From Agarivorans gilvus (GTDB lineage Bacteria; Pseudomonadota; Gammaproteobacteria; Enterobacterales; Celerinatantimonadaceae), in NCBI RefSeq assembly GCF_001420915.1, contig NZ_CP013021.1, positions 2,263,001-2,327,000 of the forward strand: DNA of 64,000 bases, written 5' to 3'. Under the pieces are notes generated by a model, which worked only from the letters and a program-made list of their open reading frames with translations, was not told the DNA's origin and searched no databases. Each line of letters begins with the position of its first letter. The stretch's first letter is position 1. Position numbers and translations under genes: made by a program. Below are positions 17,955-26,749 of the stretch, one piece after another.

Positions 17955-20900
17955 ATGCACGGTTTAATTGCTTGGTTTACCCGTAACCATGTGGCGGCTA
18001 ACTTACTGATGGTGCTGATAGTTGGCCTTGGTTTATATTCCGCCAAGTTTCGCCTGCCGCTAGAGGTATTTCCCGAATTTGAATTAGACATGGTGAATGT
18101 CAGCATTGCCCTACCCGGTGCCAGCCCCGAGGAAAGCGAGGAAAGCTTAGCCATTCGCATCGAAGAAGCCATCAGCGATATCGAAGGCATCGAGCAAATC
18201 ACCTCAATATCGCAAGAAGGCGCAGCCCGAGTCAGCGCCGAAATTAACTCCCGCTACGATACTCGTGATGTGATGAGCGACATCAAATCACGCATCGACG
18301 CCATTAATACCTTTCCCAGTGACGCCGAACGCCCGGTGGTAAGCCTCAGTCAATTTAAACGCGAAACCATCACCGTTGCGGTATCCGGCGAGCTAGCCGC
18401 AAAAGAACTGCGTTTGGTGGCCGAAAGCGTTCGCGATGAGTTATTACAACTGCCGGAACTAAGCCAAGTAGAACTGGACTCGGTGGCACCCTACGAAATA
18501 TCCATCGAAATATCGGAGCAAAAGCTACGTGAATACGGTTTAGAGCTGAGCCAAGTAGCGCAAATTATTCGCCAAGCCTCGCTAGACTTATCAGCCGGTT
18601 CGGTGAAAACCCAAGGCGGTGAAATCTTATTGCGCACCAAGGGTCAGGCCTATTTAGGTGATGAGTTTGCTGATCTATTAATTATTAGCCGAGCCGACGG
18701 CACACGGATCCGCCTGTCTGAAATTGCCAATATCGTCGATGGTTTTGAAGAAACCCCCATCATTAATCGCTTTAATAAAAAGCCCGCGGTGATGATTGAG
18801 GTTTATCGAGTGGGTGACCAAAGTGCCATCGACATCTCCGATGCGGTGAAACAATTCATTCAAGATAAACAGCCTTATTTGCCGCAAGGTGTCAGCTTAA
18901 ACTATTGGCGTGACAGCTCCAAAATTGTCAAAGCGCGGCTAAATACCCTAAAAAACAGTGCTATTCAGGGCAGCATTTTGGTGGCCTTATTGCTGGCGCT
19001 ATTCCTACGCCCCGCCATAGCGCTATGGGTGTGTATCGGCATACCAATTAGTTTCATGGGTGGCTTGCTAGTGATGCCGGCCGTGGATGTGACGATTAAT
19101 ATTATCTCACTGTTTGCCTTCATCATGGTGCTGGGGATCTTGGTCGACGATGCCATTGTTACCAGTGAGAATATTTATACCCACCTAAAGGCTGGAGAGA
19201 AACCGCTTAGCGCAGCGATTAAAGGCACTCAAGAAGTGGCGGTGCCGGTGACCTTTGGGGTATTAACCACGGTTGCGGCATTTTTACCGCTGATGATGAT
19301 TGGCGGCGTGCGCGGAGAAATTTTTGCGCAAATTCCCTTAATTGTTATTCCGGTATTGTTGTTCTCCTTGGTGGAATCAAAACTGATTTTGCCCGCCCAC
19401 TTAAAACACATTAAGCCGCCCAGCAAACAAGCTGGACGCTTCACCCGTTGGCAAAATAGCTTCGCCAATGGGTTTGAAAGTGCCATTTTAAAGTTTTACC
19501 AACCGGCATTAAAACAGGCACTCGCCCACCGCATTACCACCGCAGCCATCGCTGTTGGAGTTTTCATTGTGGTGCTGTCTCTGGCCACCTCGGGATGGAT
19601 CCGTTTTGTCTTTTTCCCGAGAGTACCCAGTGAGACGGCCCGTGCTAGCCTAGTCATGCCAGCGGGCACGGCATTCAGCATTACCGACAACTATGTAAAC
19701 CGGATTCTTGATGCAGCCCTTACTCTGCAGCAAAAATACCGAGACCCAGACACTGGCGACAGTATCATTCTCAATATTCTAGCCACCAGTGGCTCCGGCG
19801 GCGGTAGCGGCAGTGGTCAAAGTAACCAAGGCCGAGTGGTATTTGAAATTGAGCCACCTGAAACCCGCAGCTTAGAGATTAGCAGTACCGAATTAGTACG
19901 CGAATGGCGCCAGCTGATCGGTAATTTACCGGGTACTGAAAGCCTCAGCTTTCGCGCCGAAATGGGCCGCGGAGGCTCGCCTTTAGACATTCAATTTAGT
20001 AGTAACGATTTTGCCGCGATGGCGCAATTGGCAGACTTAACCAAGCAAAAGCTGCAGCAATATCCAGCCATTTTCGACGTTGAAGACAGCTTGGCAGACG
20101 GCAAAGTTGAACTGCAACTCAATATTAAACCTCAAGCCCAGGCTTTGGGCTTAACTTTAAATGACCTGGCCCAGCAGGTAAGAAGCGCCTTTTTTGGTTA
20201 TCAAGTGCAACGCATTCAGCGCGGCCGCGAAGATGTGAAGGTGTATGTACGCTATCCTGCTAGTGAGCGCCAATCACAATACAATTTAACCAATATGTTA
20301 ATTCGAACTCCCGATGGCGCTGAATTACCCTTCAGTGAAGTCGCTACGGTGCAAGCCTCGCAAAGCCCCGCCACCATTACTCGTATTGACCGCCTACGCA
20401 CCCAAAATATTCGCGCCGACGTGAACAAACAGCAGGCCAATATTGAAGTCATTAAAGCGGATTTACAGCAATGGCTGCAGCAGCGCATGGTGGCCTTTCC
20501 TCAGGTGAGTTTTAGCTTAGAAGGGGAAGCCAAAGAGCAACGCGAATCCTTTGCCAGCCTAGGCGTTGGCCTGTTGTTCGTACTGTTCGTGATTTATGCC
20601 CTATTAGCCATTCCCTTTGCCTCCTACTGGCAACCCATAGTTGTGATGTCTACTATTCCTTTTGGGGTGGTGGGTGCCATCTTGGGTCACATGATCATGG
20701 GCATGCCTTTAACCATTATGAGTATGATGGGCATGCTGGCGCTTACCGGGGTGGTGGTAAATGACAGCTTAGTCCTAGTGGACTATATCAACCGGCAACG
20801 ACGTAAGGGCGTGGACATTATGGTGGCGGTGGCCTGTGCTGGGGTGGCACGTTTTCGGGCGGTAATTCTCACCTCTCTCACCACCTTTGCCGGTTTGATG

Positions 20901-21101
20901 CCGCTGATTTTTGAAAAGAGTACCCAAGCCCAATTTTTAATTCCAATGGCCATCTCGCTGGGCTTTGGCATCATCTTCGCCACCCTGATTACGCTCTTGG
21001 TGGTGCCAGTAAACTACCTGCTACTAAATGATGCTCAGCAAGCCTTGATCGCTTTTAAACGCTGGTGGTTAGCTGCTTTTAAAAAGCCGACTCGCCCATA
21101 A
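17955..21101 (+). CDS. RND efflux permease
   Basis: A 1048-residue RND transporter, the third gene of the OMF-adaptor-permease operon. TM1 is near 13-30 (HVAANLLMVLIVGLGLYSA). TM4 has VLGILVDDAIVTSENIY with the paired aspartates. The second TM block (~860-1030) includes LTGVVVNDSLVLVDYIN. A Gly/Ser-rich stretch (about 614-625) lies in the second periplasmic loop. Substrate is not evident. The gene ends at a strong hairpin terminator. Confidence 0.93.
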   Translation: MHGLIAWFTRNHVAANLLMVLIVGLGLYSAKFRLPLEVFPEFELDMVNVSIALPGASPEESEESLAIRIEEAISDIEGIEQITSISQEGAARVSAEINSRYDTRDVMSDIKSRIDAINTFPSDAERPVVSLSQFKRETITVAVSGELAAKELRLVAESVRDELLQLPELSQVELDSVAPYEISIEISEQKLREYGLELSQVAQIIRQASLDLSAGSVKTQGGEILLRTKGQAYLGDEFADLLIISRADGTRIRLSEIANIVDGFEETPIINRFNKKPAVMIEVYRVGDQSAIDISDAVKQFIQDKQPYLPQGVSLNYWRDSSKIVKARLNTLKNSAIQGSILVALLLALFLRPAIALWVCIGIPISFMGGLLVMPAVDVTINIISLFAFIMVLGILVDDAIVTSENIYTHLKAGEKPLSAAIKGTQEVAVPVTFGVLTTVAAFLPLMMIGGVRGEIFAQIPLIVIPVLLFSLVESKLILPAHLKHIKPPSKQAGRFTRWQNSFANGFESAILKFYQPALKQALAHRITTAAIAVGVFIVVLSLATSGWIRFVFFPRVPSETARASLVMPAGTAFSITDNYVNRILDAALTLQQKYRDPDTGDSIILNILATSGSGGGSGSGQSNQGRVVFEIEPPETRSLEISSTELVREWRQLIGNLPGTESLSFRAEMGRGGSPLDIQFSSNDFAAMAQLADLTKQKLQQYPAIFDVEDSLADGKVELQLNIKPQAQALGLTLNDLAQQVRSAFFGYQVQRIQRGREDVKVYVRYPASERQSQYNLTNMLIRTPDGAELPFSEVATVQASQSPATITRIDRLRTQNIRADVNKQQANIEVIKADLQQWLQQRMVAFPQVSFSLEGEAKEQRESFASLGVGLLFVLFVIYALLAIPFASYWQPIVVMSTIPFGVVGAILGHMIMGMPLTIMSMMGMLALTGVVVNDSLVLVDYINRQRRKGVDIMVAVACAGVARFRAVILTSLTTFAGLMPLIFEKSTQAQFLIPMAISLGFGIIFATLITLLVVPVNYLLLNDAQQALIAFKRWWLAAFKKPTRP

Positions 21102-21102
21102 A

Positions 21103-21123
21103 AAAGGCCCCTTAGGGGCCTTT
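21103..21123. terminator. Bidirectional rho-independent terminator
   Basis: The stem AAAGGCCCC/GGGGCCTTT with loop TTA follows the permease stop by one base, with A/T runs on both sides. It can serve both the RND operon (plus) and the convergent HDOD gene (minus). Confidence 0.85.
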
Positions 21124-21143
21124 AATATCAAAAGCTTGGCCTA

Positions 21144-21968
21144 TTACACCATGCTATGGCTTACCATTTGTTCGCCTTGCTCTATCGCCTCTTCGATGTA
21201 ACTTTGCGCCTTGGTTTTATCTACCCCAGCCAGCTGACATAGCGGCTCGGGCAAATTATTGGCCACCATTTCGGCACTCAAATTGGCATTTAAGGCATGG
21301 TGAGCAAAAATGGCCAGGCGGATCAGCACCGCAGGGCGGGATACTTCTTCATAATCCATAGGGTTAAGCTGCTGCTCAATGGCGTCGGTAATCACCGGAG
21401 AAAAATTCCAACGGCGAGCCAATTCTCCCCCAATTTGCGCATAATCTAAACCCAGTGTTTGACGTTGCGCCGAAACCCGAGTCTCGCCACTTTCTAAACA
21501 CAGCTCAATTAGACCGGCCTCTTCAGGCGTGGCACTAACGATCAGTAGTTCACCGAAGTTATGCAACATGCCGCAGGTAAATGCCGTATCGGGCTCTATG
21601 TCACTGCACTTGGCCAAGGCTTGGGCCAATAAGGCCACGTGAATAGCCTGTCCCCAGAACTGTTGTTGGTCAAAATTTTTGCTAGGCATCATGCCATTTA
21701 AACCGGCGGCCACCACCAGCGAGCGCACCCGTTTTAAGCCAAGCCGAATAGCCGCTGCTTCAATCGAGTCAATTTGCTTCACACCACGAAAAGCAGCCGA
21801 GTTAGCCATTTTCAATACGTTTGCGCCTAGCGACTGGTCAGTTGATAGCTTCTTGCCCAGTTGATGCAAGTCGACATTCTCGTCATTAATGCTGGTTAGC
21901 AACTCCTGCATAATTTGCGGCATCACTGGCAGTTTTTTAACCTGCTGGAAAAAGGCTTCCAGTTCCAT
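21144..21968 (-). CDS. HDOD domain protein
   Basis: A 274-residue soluble protein made of one HDOD domain (about 10-210). Landmarks are LPVMPQIMQELL near 14-25, a LGANVLKMANSAAF segment, RLGLKRVRSLVVA and the HDOD-type CGMLHNFGELLI. HDOD proteins are signalling or regulatory modules related to HD phosphohydrolases but usually without the catalytic metal set. The ATG has an AGGGAG RBS. Monocistronic, convergent with the RND operon. The 321-bp upstream gap (21969-22289) is AT-rich and I see no gene in it. Confidence 0.88.
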   Translation of the reverse strand: MELEAFFQQVKKLPVMPQIMQELLTSINDENVDLHQLGKKLSTDQSLGANVLKMANSAAFRGVKQIDSIEAAAIRLGLKRVRSLVVAAGLNGMMPSKNFDQQQFWGQAIHVALLAQALAKCSDIEPDTAFTCGMLHNFGELLIVSATPEEAGLIELCLESGETRVSAQRQTLGLDYAQIGGELARRWNFSPVITDAIEQQLNPMDYEEVSRPAVLIRLAIFAHHALNANLSAEMVANNLPEPLCQLAGVDKTKAQSYIEEAIEQGEQMVSHSMV

Positions 21969-22289
21969 GACTTACTCCCTAGAAAAAGATAGTGAACCAT
22001 AAACATTGGCTCTTATCGCTTTATCATCGCCTTGAATGGTAGTTTAGCTTAAGCAATAAACTGCGCTTGAATTGATGATTTGAGACGAATAAATATTAAG
22101 AATAGTTTGACCTGATAGCCATCGAAAATACAGTAAACAACGCACAAAACGGCAGGAAAGATAAAATATTAGAGGCCTTAAAGTGTAAGCTTATATGAAC
22201 AAGGGTAAAAGCAAATAAACTTACAAATCAGCACATTAAATTATAGGCTTTATCACTAAGCAGAGGCTTACCTAGCCCTAAGCTTGCAT

Positions 22290-22946
22290 TTATGCAACAA
22301 AATGAGCTGGAACTTCACCACTTAATACCAATTCACGTAACTGGTTAGCGCTCACCTGGAACCAAGCAAATTGGCGCAGATGCTCGTCTTCAGACATGCC
22401 AATGGTTCCCGCCATGAAATTTCTAGTGAGGCCATACAAGTAAACACAAGCACTGGTTATCGCTTGGTCGTCCCATTGACTACCATTGTCAATGAATGAA
22501 CGTTTCATTCTTGACACTATGATGCTGCGGTTCCAATTTTCCAGTGCTTTAAAATCTTTATCATGGGTAAACAGCTCATGAAAGCTAACCAACATGACCT
22601 CTGTTTCGGGCAAGGCTCGCAATTTAATTTGGGCACTGTCTTTGTATTGAAGAATATTGCCAACTTGCTGTTGGAAGTCTTGCTCTACTACCACCTGCTG
22701 GACTTTAATAAACCAACGGTGCGCCAAAGCAAAGAAAATCGCCTCTTTGTTTTTGAAAAAGCGATACAGGGAAGCAATATCGATTTCAGCATATTTAGCA
22801 ATCAAGTTGGTATTGACCGAAGCCATGCCTTGCTCTTGAATCAAACATAGGGTGCTATCTAGAATATGCTCAACTAGTCGTCTGGTGCGAGCTTGGCTGG
22901 GTTGTTTACGCATAGCCAAATGCTCAGGTACGACATAGTTTTCCAT
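22290..22946 (-). CDS. TetR/AcrR-family transcriptional regulator
   Basis: A 218-residue repressor-type protein. The N-terminal helix-turn-helix spans about 18-65 (RRLVEHILDSTL ... VNTNLIAKYAEIDIASLYRFFKNKEAIFFAL). The rest is a helical ligand domain. The ATG at 22946 is preferred over a start 51 bp upstream because GAGGG lies 6 bp before it. It is divergent from argA but unlikely to control it; the RND system 1.2 kb away is a possible target, which is speculation. Confidence 0.85.
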   Translation of the reverse strand: MENYVVPEHLAMRKQPSQARTRRLVEHILDSTLCLIQEQGMASVNTNLIAKYAEIDIASLYRFFKNKEAIFFALAHRWFIKVQQVVVEQDFQQQVGNILQYKDSAQIKLRALPETEVMLVSFHELFTHDKDFKALENWNRSIIVSRMKRSFIDNGSQWDDQAITSACVYLYGLTRNFMAGTIGMSEDEHLRQFAWFQVSANQLRELVLSGEVPAHFVA

Positions 22947-23010
22947 AAATAACCCTCGTTGCTCATCAATTCCAATTAGATAAACTGATAAAATCAATAT
23001 TTATTACTGC

Positions 23011-23023
23011 TATCATTGTGATA
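23011..23023. promoter_or_regulatory. Perfect 13-bp inverted repeat, candidate TetR operator
   Basis: TATCATTGTGATA (TATCA-TTG-TGATA) lies 65 bp upstream of the TetR start and could be its autoregulatory site. Motif symmetry and position are the only support. Confidence 0.3.
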
Positions 23024-23172
23024 ACACAGCAGCTTATACTCTACCTTTTGCAACTTCACAACTATATCGCCGTACATCTGTGTATAAGATTTGTAAAGAA
23101 AGGAAACTTAGCCCTCGACAATGGCTCTAGTTATGCAACAATTAAAGTCAATTTGACTTGTTAGTCAAAACT

Positions 23173-23190
23173 TGTAATTAGTTATTCATG
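23173..23190. promoter_or_regulatory. ARG-box-like sequence at the argA start
   Basis: TGTAATTAGTTATTCATG matches the ArgR box consensus TGTGAATAATTATTCACA at 13 of 18 positions and overlaps the annotated ATG. Just upstream, AAGTCAATTTGACTT (23145-23159) is a perfect inverted repeat that contains a TTGACT -35-like hexamer. Confidence 0.4.
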
Positions 23191-24528
23191 GAGACGAACT
23201 TGGACCGCTCGGCCGAAGATTTAGTAACTTGGTTTCGCCAGTCTGCCCCTTATATTAATGCCCACCGAGGAAAAACTTTCGTAGTCATGCTCAGTGGTGA
23301 GGCCAGTAGCAGCGATAACTTTACCAACATTATTCAAGATATTGCTTTGCTGAAAACCCTAGGCGTAAAAATCGTCTTGGTGTGTGGCGCCAGGCCACAA
23401 ATTGACAGCCTGATTGCAGCCCATCAACACAGTTGTCTTTTCGCCGGTGAACAACGCATTACCGATGAGCGCAGCCTGAACATCATCAAACAGGCGGTTG
23501 GCCAAATTCAAATGGATATCGAAGCTCAGCTGTCTATGGGCTTAGTTAACTCTCCACTGCATCAAGCCCATATTAACGTTGTGCGCGGTAATTTTGTGGT
23601 GGCTCAACCAATAGGTGTGGAAGACGGTATCGATTTTCTACATACCGGTAAAGTACGTCGGATTAACCACCAAAGTATTAAGCGTCAGCTTGAGCATGGC
23701 GAGATTGTTATGGTCTCGCCTCTTGGCGTATCAGTGACCGGCGAGCTATTTAATATCTGCTCGGAAGACATCACCACTGAAATCGCCGTTTCCCTAAAAG
23801 CCGACAAGGTTATCTATTTTTGTCCAGAGCAAGGGATCCATGATGACGCAGGCCACTTAGTGAGTGAGTTGCTGCCGGATACGGCTCATCAGTTAATGGC
23901 CTCGGAAGCATTTTTAAAACATACCGATAAAGATACGCTGCGATATCTACGAGCTGCCATTGAATGTAGCGACCGCGGCATTGAGCGCTGCCACCTTGTC
24001 AGCTATCAACAAGACGGCGCTTTACTCAAAGAACTTTATACTCGCGATGGCAGCGGCACCCAACTGGTACAATACAGTTACGAGCGGATCCGCGAAGCGC
24101 GTTTAGATGATATTAACGGCATTATCGAATTAATACGCCCCTTAGAAGAGCAAGGCATACTCGTTCGCCGCTCGCGTGAGTTACTAGAAATGGAAATCGA
24201 CCGTTTCACCATTGTTGAACGAGACGGCATGATCATTGGCTGTGCCGCCCTGTATACCTTTAACAAAGAAAACATGGGCGAGTTGGCTTGCTTAGTTAGC
24301 CACCCTCAATATCGCCAAGCCAGCCGTGGCGATAGACTATTACAGGCCATTATTAAACGTGCTAAACAACAGGGCTTAAGTAAGCTGTTTGTGCTTACCA
24401 CCAAAAGTATTCACTGGTTTAGAGAGCGTGGTTTTGCCTTAGCCAACTTCGAAGATCTACCTACCGAAAAACAAGCAATTTACAACTTGCAGCGGCGCTC
24501 AAAGATCCTCTTTATCAACATTGCTTAA
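23188..24528 (+). CDS. argA: N-acetylglutamate synthase
   Basis: Classical ArgA, 446 residues against 443 in E. coli, catalysing acetyl-CoA plus glutamate to N-acetylglutamate, first step of arginine synthesis. The N-terminal amino-acid-kinase-like domain (~20-285, YINAHRGKTFVVML, VCGARPQID, HINVVRGNF) binds arginine for feedback. The C-terminal GNAT domain is at ~295-440 (LIRPLEEQGILVRRSRE, FVLTTKSIHWFRERGF). The ATG has no RBS of its own. A TTG at 23200 (LDRSAEDL) has GGAG 6 bp upstream and would give 442 residues, so it may be the true start. Monocistronic. Confidence 0.96.
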   Translation: METNLDRSAEDLVTWFRQSAPYINAHRGKTFVVMLSGEASSSDNFTNIIQDIALLKTLGVKIVLVCGARPQIDSLIAAHQHSCLFAGEQRITDERSLNIIKQAVGQIQMDIEAQLSMGLVNSPLHQAHINVVRGNFVVAQPIGVEDGIDFLHTGKVRRINHQSIKRQLEHGEIVMVSPLGVSVTGELFNICSEDITTEIAVSLKADKVIYFCPEQGIHDDAGHLVSELLPDTAHQLMASEAFLKHTDKDTLRYLRAAIECSDRGIERCHLVSYQQDGALLKELYTRDGSGTQLVQYSYERIREARLDDINGIIELIRPLEEQGILVRRSRELLEMEIDRFTIVERDGMIIGCAALYTFNKENMGELACLVSHPQYRQASRGDRLLQAIIKRAKQQGLSKLFVLTTKSIHWFRERGFALANFEDLPTEKQAIYNLQRRSKILFINIA

Positions 24529-24554
24529 AAAAAAACCAGCTCACAAGGAGCTGG
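24527..24554 (-). terminator. Rho-independent terminator of the porin gene
   Basis: On the minus strand the stem CCAGCTC/GAGCTGG with a 5-base loop is followed by nine T. It lies just past the argA stop and ends the porin transcript. Confidence 0.8.
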
Positions 24555-24584
24555 AAAGCGACAAACATAAGAAAATAAGGAAGC

Positions 24585-24610
24585 GCACGCTAAGCTAGTG
24601 CTTAGCGTGC
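24585..24610. other. 11-bp perfect stem-loop in the porin 3' UTR
   Basis: GCACGCTAAGC-TAGT-GCTTAGCGTGC lies between the porin stop and its terminator hairpin. It has no T-run, so it more likely stabilises or processes the 3' end than terminates. Confidence 0.5.
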
Positions 24611-24620
24611 AGGGTAGTGC

Positions 24621-25637
24621 TTAGAAGTCGTAACGTGCGGCAAAGTGGAATTCATCTTTGGCATCATCAATTTGATTCATTTGATAAGCAGCCACAATGC
24701 GTAGTTGTTTAGTTAAGTTATAACGACCTTCGATAGTGTAGTAGTCTACTTTATCGAATTTAGCGCCATCGTTTGGCTCTAACTCAGCTTTGTTCCACAT
24801 CGCTTGAGCGCGGAAGTTTTTAGTAAACTTGTAGCCCACTACCATTTCGTAACCAGTGTGGTCACCTTGGCTATCTGCGCGGTGCTGTTTAAAGCCTTTG
24901 TTGTTAGTTCCTGTAGCGTAGTTAGCTGCAGCGTATACACCGTTAGCGTCGTAATTCACACCGAAGATAGCCATTTTGCTGTCGTCAATACCGTCAGCAT
25001 TATTCGCTACGTTATAACCAGCACCTAAACCAAAACCGAAGTCAAAGGTGTAGGCCACAGCAATGCCGTAGGCTGAGTTATCTTGGCTAACGCCATCTTC
25101 TTTTTCATTGTCGTTAAACTTGTAAGATACATGCACGTCTACGCCACTGAATTCACCAGCGTATTTCAACACGTTGTCAGAACGGCCAATGCCTTCTTCG
25201 CGGCTAGAGCTAATACCTAGAGCGCTGTTACCGTAAGGGCTAACGTAGCTGCTATCGGTCCAGTCGGCGATTAATTCTAGAGCACCGTAGTTACGGCCAA
25301 AGGTAAACTCACCGTAGTTGCCGCCAAAACCAGCATAGGCTAAACGCGTTTTGGTTTTAGAAGCGTCGTCACCTTCATCATTGTTTTCTAGTTGCAACTC
25401 ATAACGCGCCAAAGCGTAATTGGTTTCGTCAATGTTTGACTTAACTTTAGCGCCAAAACGTACGTATTGGTCAGAACCGAAGTTATCAGAACGACCTTCA
25501 TCATCGCCGGCAGTATAACCAGCGTATACGCGACCATATAGATCAACCGAGTGTTTATCATCTTTATAGACTTTGGCAGCCTGAACAGAACCAGAAGCCG
25601 CAGCGATAGCTAAGGCGATAATAGTAAGCTTTTTCAT
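24621..25637 (-). CDS. Gram-negative general porin (OmpC/OmpU-like)
   Basis: A 338-residue outer-membrane beta-barrel. Residues 1-20 (MKKLTIIALAIAAASGSVQA) are a signal peptide; the mature part begins with the porin-type VDLYGRVYAGYTAG strand. It has alternating strands with Asp/Gly-rich loops, and RLAYAGFGGNYGEFTFGRNYG near the constriction loop. It ends in phenylalanine, as the BAM signal requires. The ATG at 25637 has AGGGATT upstream; an in-frame start 27 bp further upstream is less likely. A small hairpin (CTCAAC-AAAA-GTTGAG, 25665-25680) lies in the leader. Confidence 0.93.
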   Translation of the reverse strand: MKKLTIIALAIAAASGSVQAAKVYKDDKHSVDLYGRVYAGYTAGDDEGRSDNFGSDQYVRFGAKVKSNIDETNYALARYELQLENNDEGDDASKTKTRLAYAGFGGNYGEFTFGRNYGALELIADWTDSSYVSPYGNSALGISSSREEGIGRSDNVLKYAGEFSGVDVHVSYKFNDNEKEDGVSQDNSAYGIAVAYTFDFGFGLGAGYNVANNADGIDDSKMAIFGVNYDANGVYAAANYATGTNNKGFKQHRADSQGDHTGYEMVVGYKFTKNFRAQAMWNKAELEPNDGAKFDKVDYYTIEGRYNLTKQLRIVAAYQMNQIDDAKDEFHFAARYDF

Positions 25638-25878
25638 TTTAATCCCTAAAATTATGTGAACCAACTCAACAAAAGTTGAGCGAAATCTTAGGGGTAATAA
25701 ATGACAATTAGGTGACTGAAAAATTAAAGATAAATGACAGAGGAACTTTAGCGCAAGGCGCCAAGTGACTAATATTTAAACAACTATTAGCATGAGTTAG
25801 TTTATAAAATAGCTTAAACCCCTTGCTAACCGCGGTGAAAACTAACCATAGAAGACAACATCTAAGCCGCCAGCACAA

Positions 25879-25930
25879 GCTAGTGAGGCTCACAAATCCG
25901 TTCCGATGAGAGCTTGGCTAGTGCGGCTCA
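25879..25930. repeat. Direct repeat upstream of the porin
   Basis: GCTAGTGAGGCTCA (25879-25892) recurs as GCTAGTGCGGCTCA (25917-25930), 13 of 14 identical and 38 bp apart, inside the 374-bp gap upstream of the porin. It could be a pair of regulator sites; the gap holds no gene. Confidence 0.45.
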
Positions 25931-25962
25931 GCCATATAAGGGAATATACTTTGTACAACGAA

Positions 25963-25997
25963 CTCCCGATAAAAACCTAAACTGAATTTATCGGGAG
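25963..25997 (-). terminator. Possible terminator stem-loop downstream of the DUF4250 gene
   Basis: CTCCCGATAAA and TTTATCGGGAG form an 11-bp stem with a 13-base loop, 15 bp beyond the stop of the small gene. No T-run follows, so termination is only suggested. Confidence 0.4.
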
Positions 25998-26011
25998 ATG
26001 CACCCGGTGAT

Positions 26012-26206
26012 TTAGAATGCTTTAAACTGATTACTTATCACATCATAGTGATAACCAATACTTTCTAAACGACGAGCGAGCGAGCGCTCTTCAAAACCAA
26101 AAGTAAGCGCCAAATCTTCCAAACTATCGCATTCTAAGCGTAGTTTCTCGTTAACTATCCCCAATAAGATGTTGGCATCAAGATTTAACATGTAGCTAGC
26201 ATCCAT
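26012..26206 (-). CDS. DUF4250-family small protein
   Basis: A 64-residue cytoplasmic protein. The core MLNLDANILLGIVNEKLRLE followed by LALTFGFEERSLARRLESIGYHYDVISNQF matches the DUF4250 pattern as I remember it; function unknown. The ATG at 26206 has GGGGAG about 7 bp upstream, which supports real translation. It lies downstream of grxA in the same orientation but beyond the grxA terminator, so it is probably a separate unit. Confidence 0.82.
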   Translation of the reverse strand: MDASYMLNLDANILLGIVNEKLRLECDSLEDLALTFGFEERSLARRLESIGYHYDVISNQFKAF

Positions 26207-26325
26207 TACGCACTCCCCTGTTCAATTAAGGCTTCGTGGTAATTTCAGCTTAGTTAAAGTTTTAATAATTTTGTAGCCGCGAGCTCTAGCAAAACGTTAA
26301 TTTTTTTTCGCATCTCTCTCAAAAC

Positions 26326-26356
26326 AAAAAAGCTTGGTAAATACCAAGCTTTTTTT
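26326..26356 (-). terminator. Terminator downstream of grxA
   Basis: A 14-bp perfect stem (AAAAAAGCTTGGTA/TACCAAGCTTTTTT) with flanking A and T runs lies 15 bp after the grxA stop. It is symmetric and could work in both directions. Confidence 0.85.
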
Positions 26357-26371
26357 ATCGATAGATTAATT

Positions 26372-26629
26372 TTAGAAATCAAACTGTTCGCGCATTAGTG
26401 CTTCATACTCAGTACAACCACCCACGTGTTTTTCATCAACAAAGATCTGCGGTACCGTCTCAACCGGTTTACCCACAGTTTTTTCCAAATCAGCTTTAGA
26501 AATACCTTCGGCATGAATATCCACATAACGGTAGTTATAATCCTCGTGCGCTTCGCTTAGCTGTTCTGCAATCTGTTTAGCACGAACACAAAAAGGACAA
26601 CCAGGACGACCAAAAATTACTGCAAACAT
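26372..26629 (-). CDS. grxA: Glutaredoxin 1
   Basis: An 85-residue glutaredoxin, exactly the length of E. coli GrxA. The redox motif CPFC is at residues 11-14. ETVPQIFVDEKHVGG carries the cis-proline and the glutathione-binding region. It reduces protein and ribonucleotide-reductase disulfides with glutathione. The ATG at 26629 has GGAG 7 bp upstream; the longer frame to 26650 is not needed. Single gene with its own terminator. Confidence 0.95.
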   Translation of the reverse strand: MFAVIFGRPGCPFCVRAKQIAEQLSEAHEDYNYRYVDIHAEGISKADLEKTVGKPVETVPQIFVDEKHVGGCTEYEALMREQFDF

Positions 26630-26749
26630 AGTTAAACTCCAAGGAAACAAGATTTGCCTATACTATACCGACTAAATGCAATATAAAAAAATTGAATATT
26701 TCGTTGTAAGTAATAGGTCATAACTATTAATCAAAATAGCGGTTAGCCG

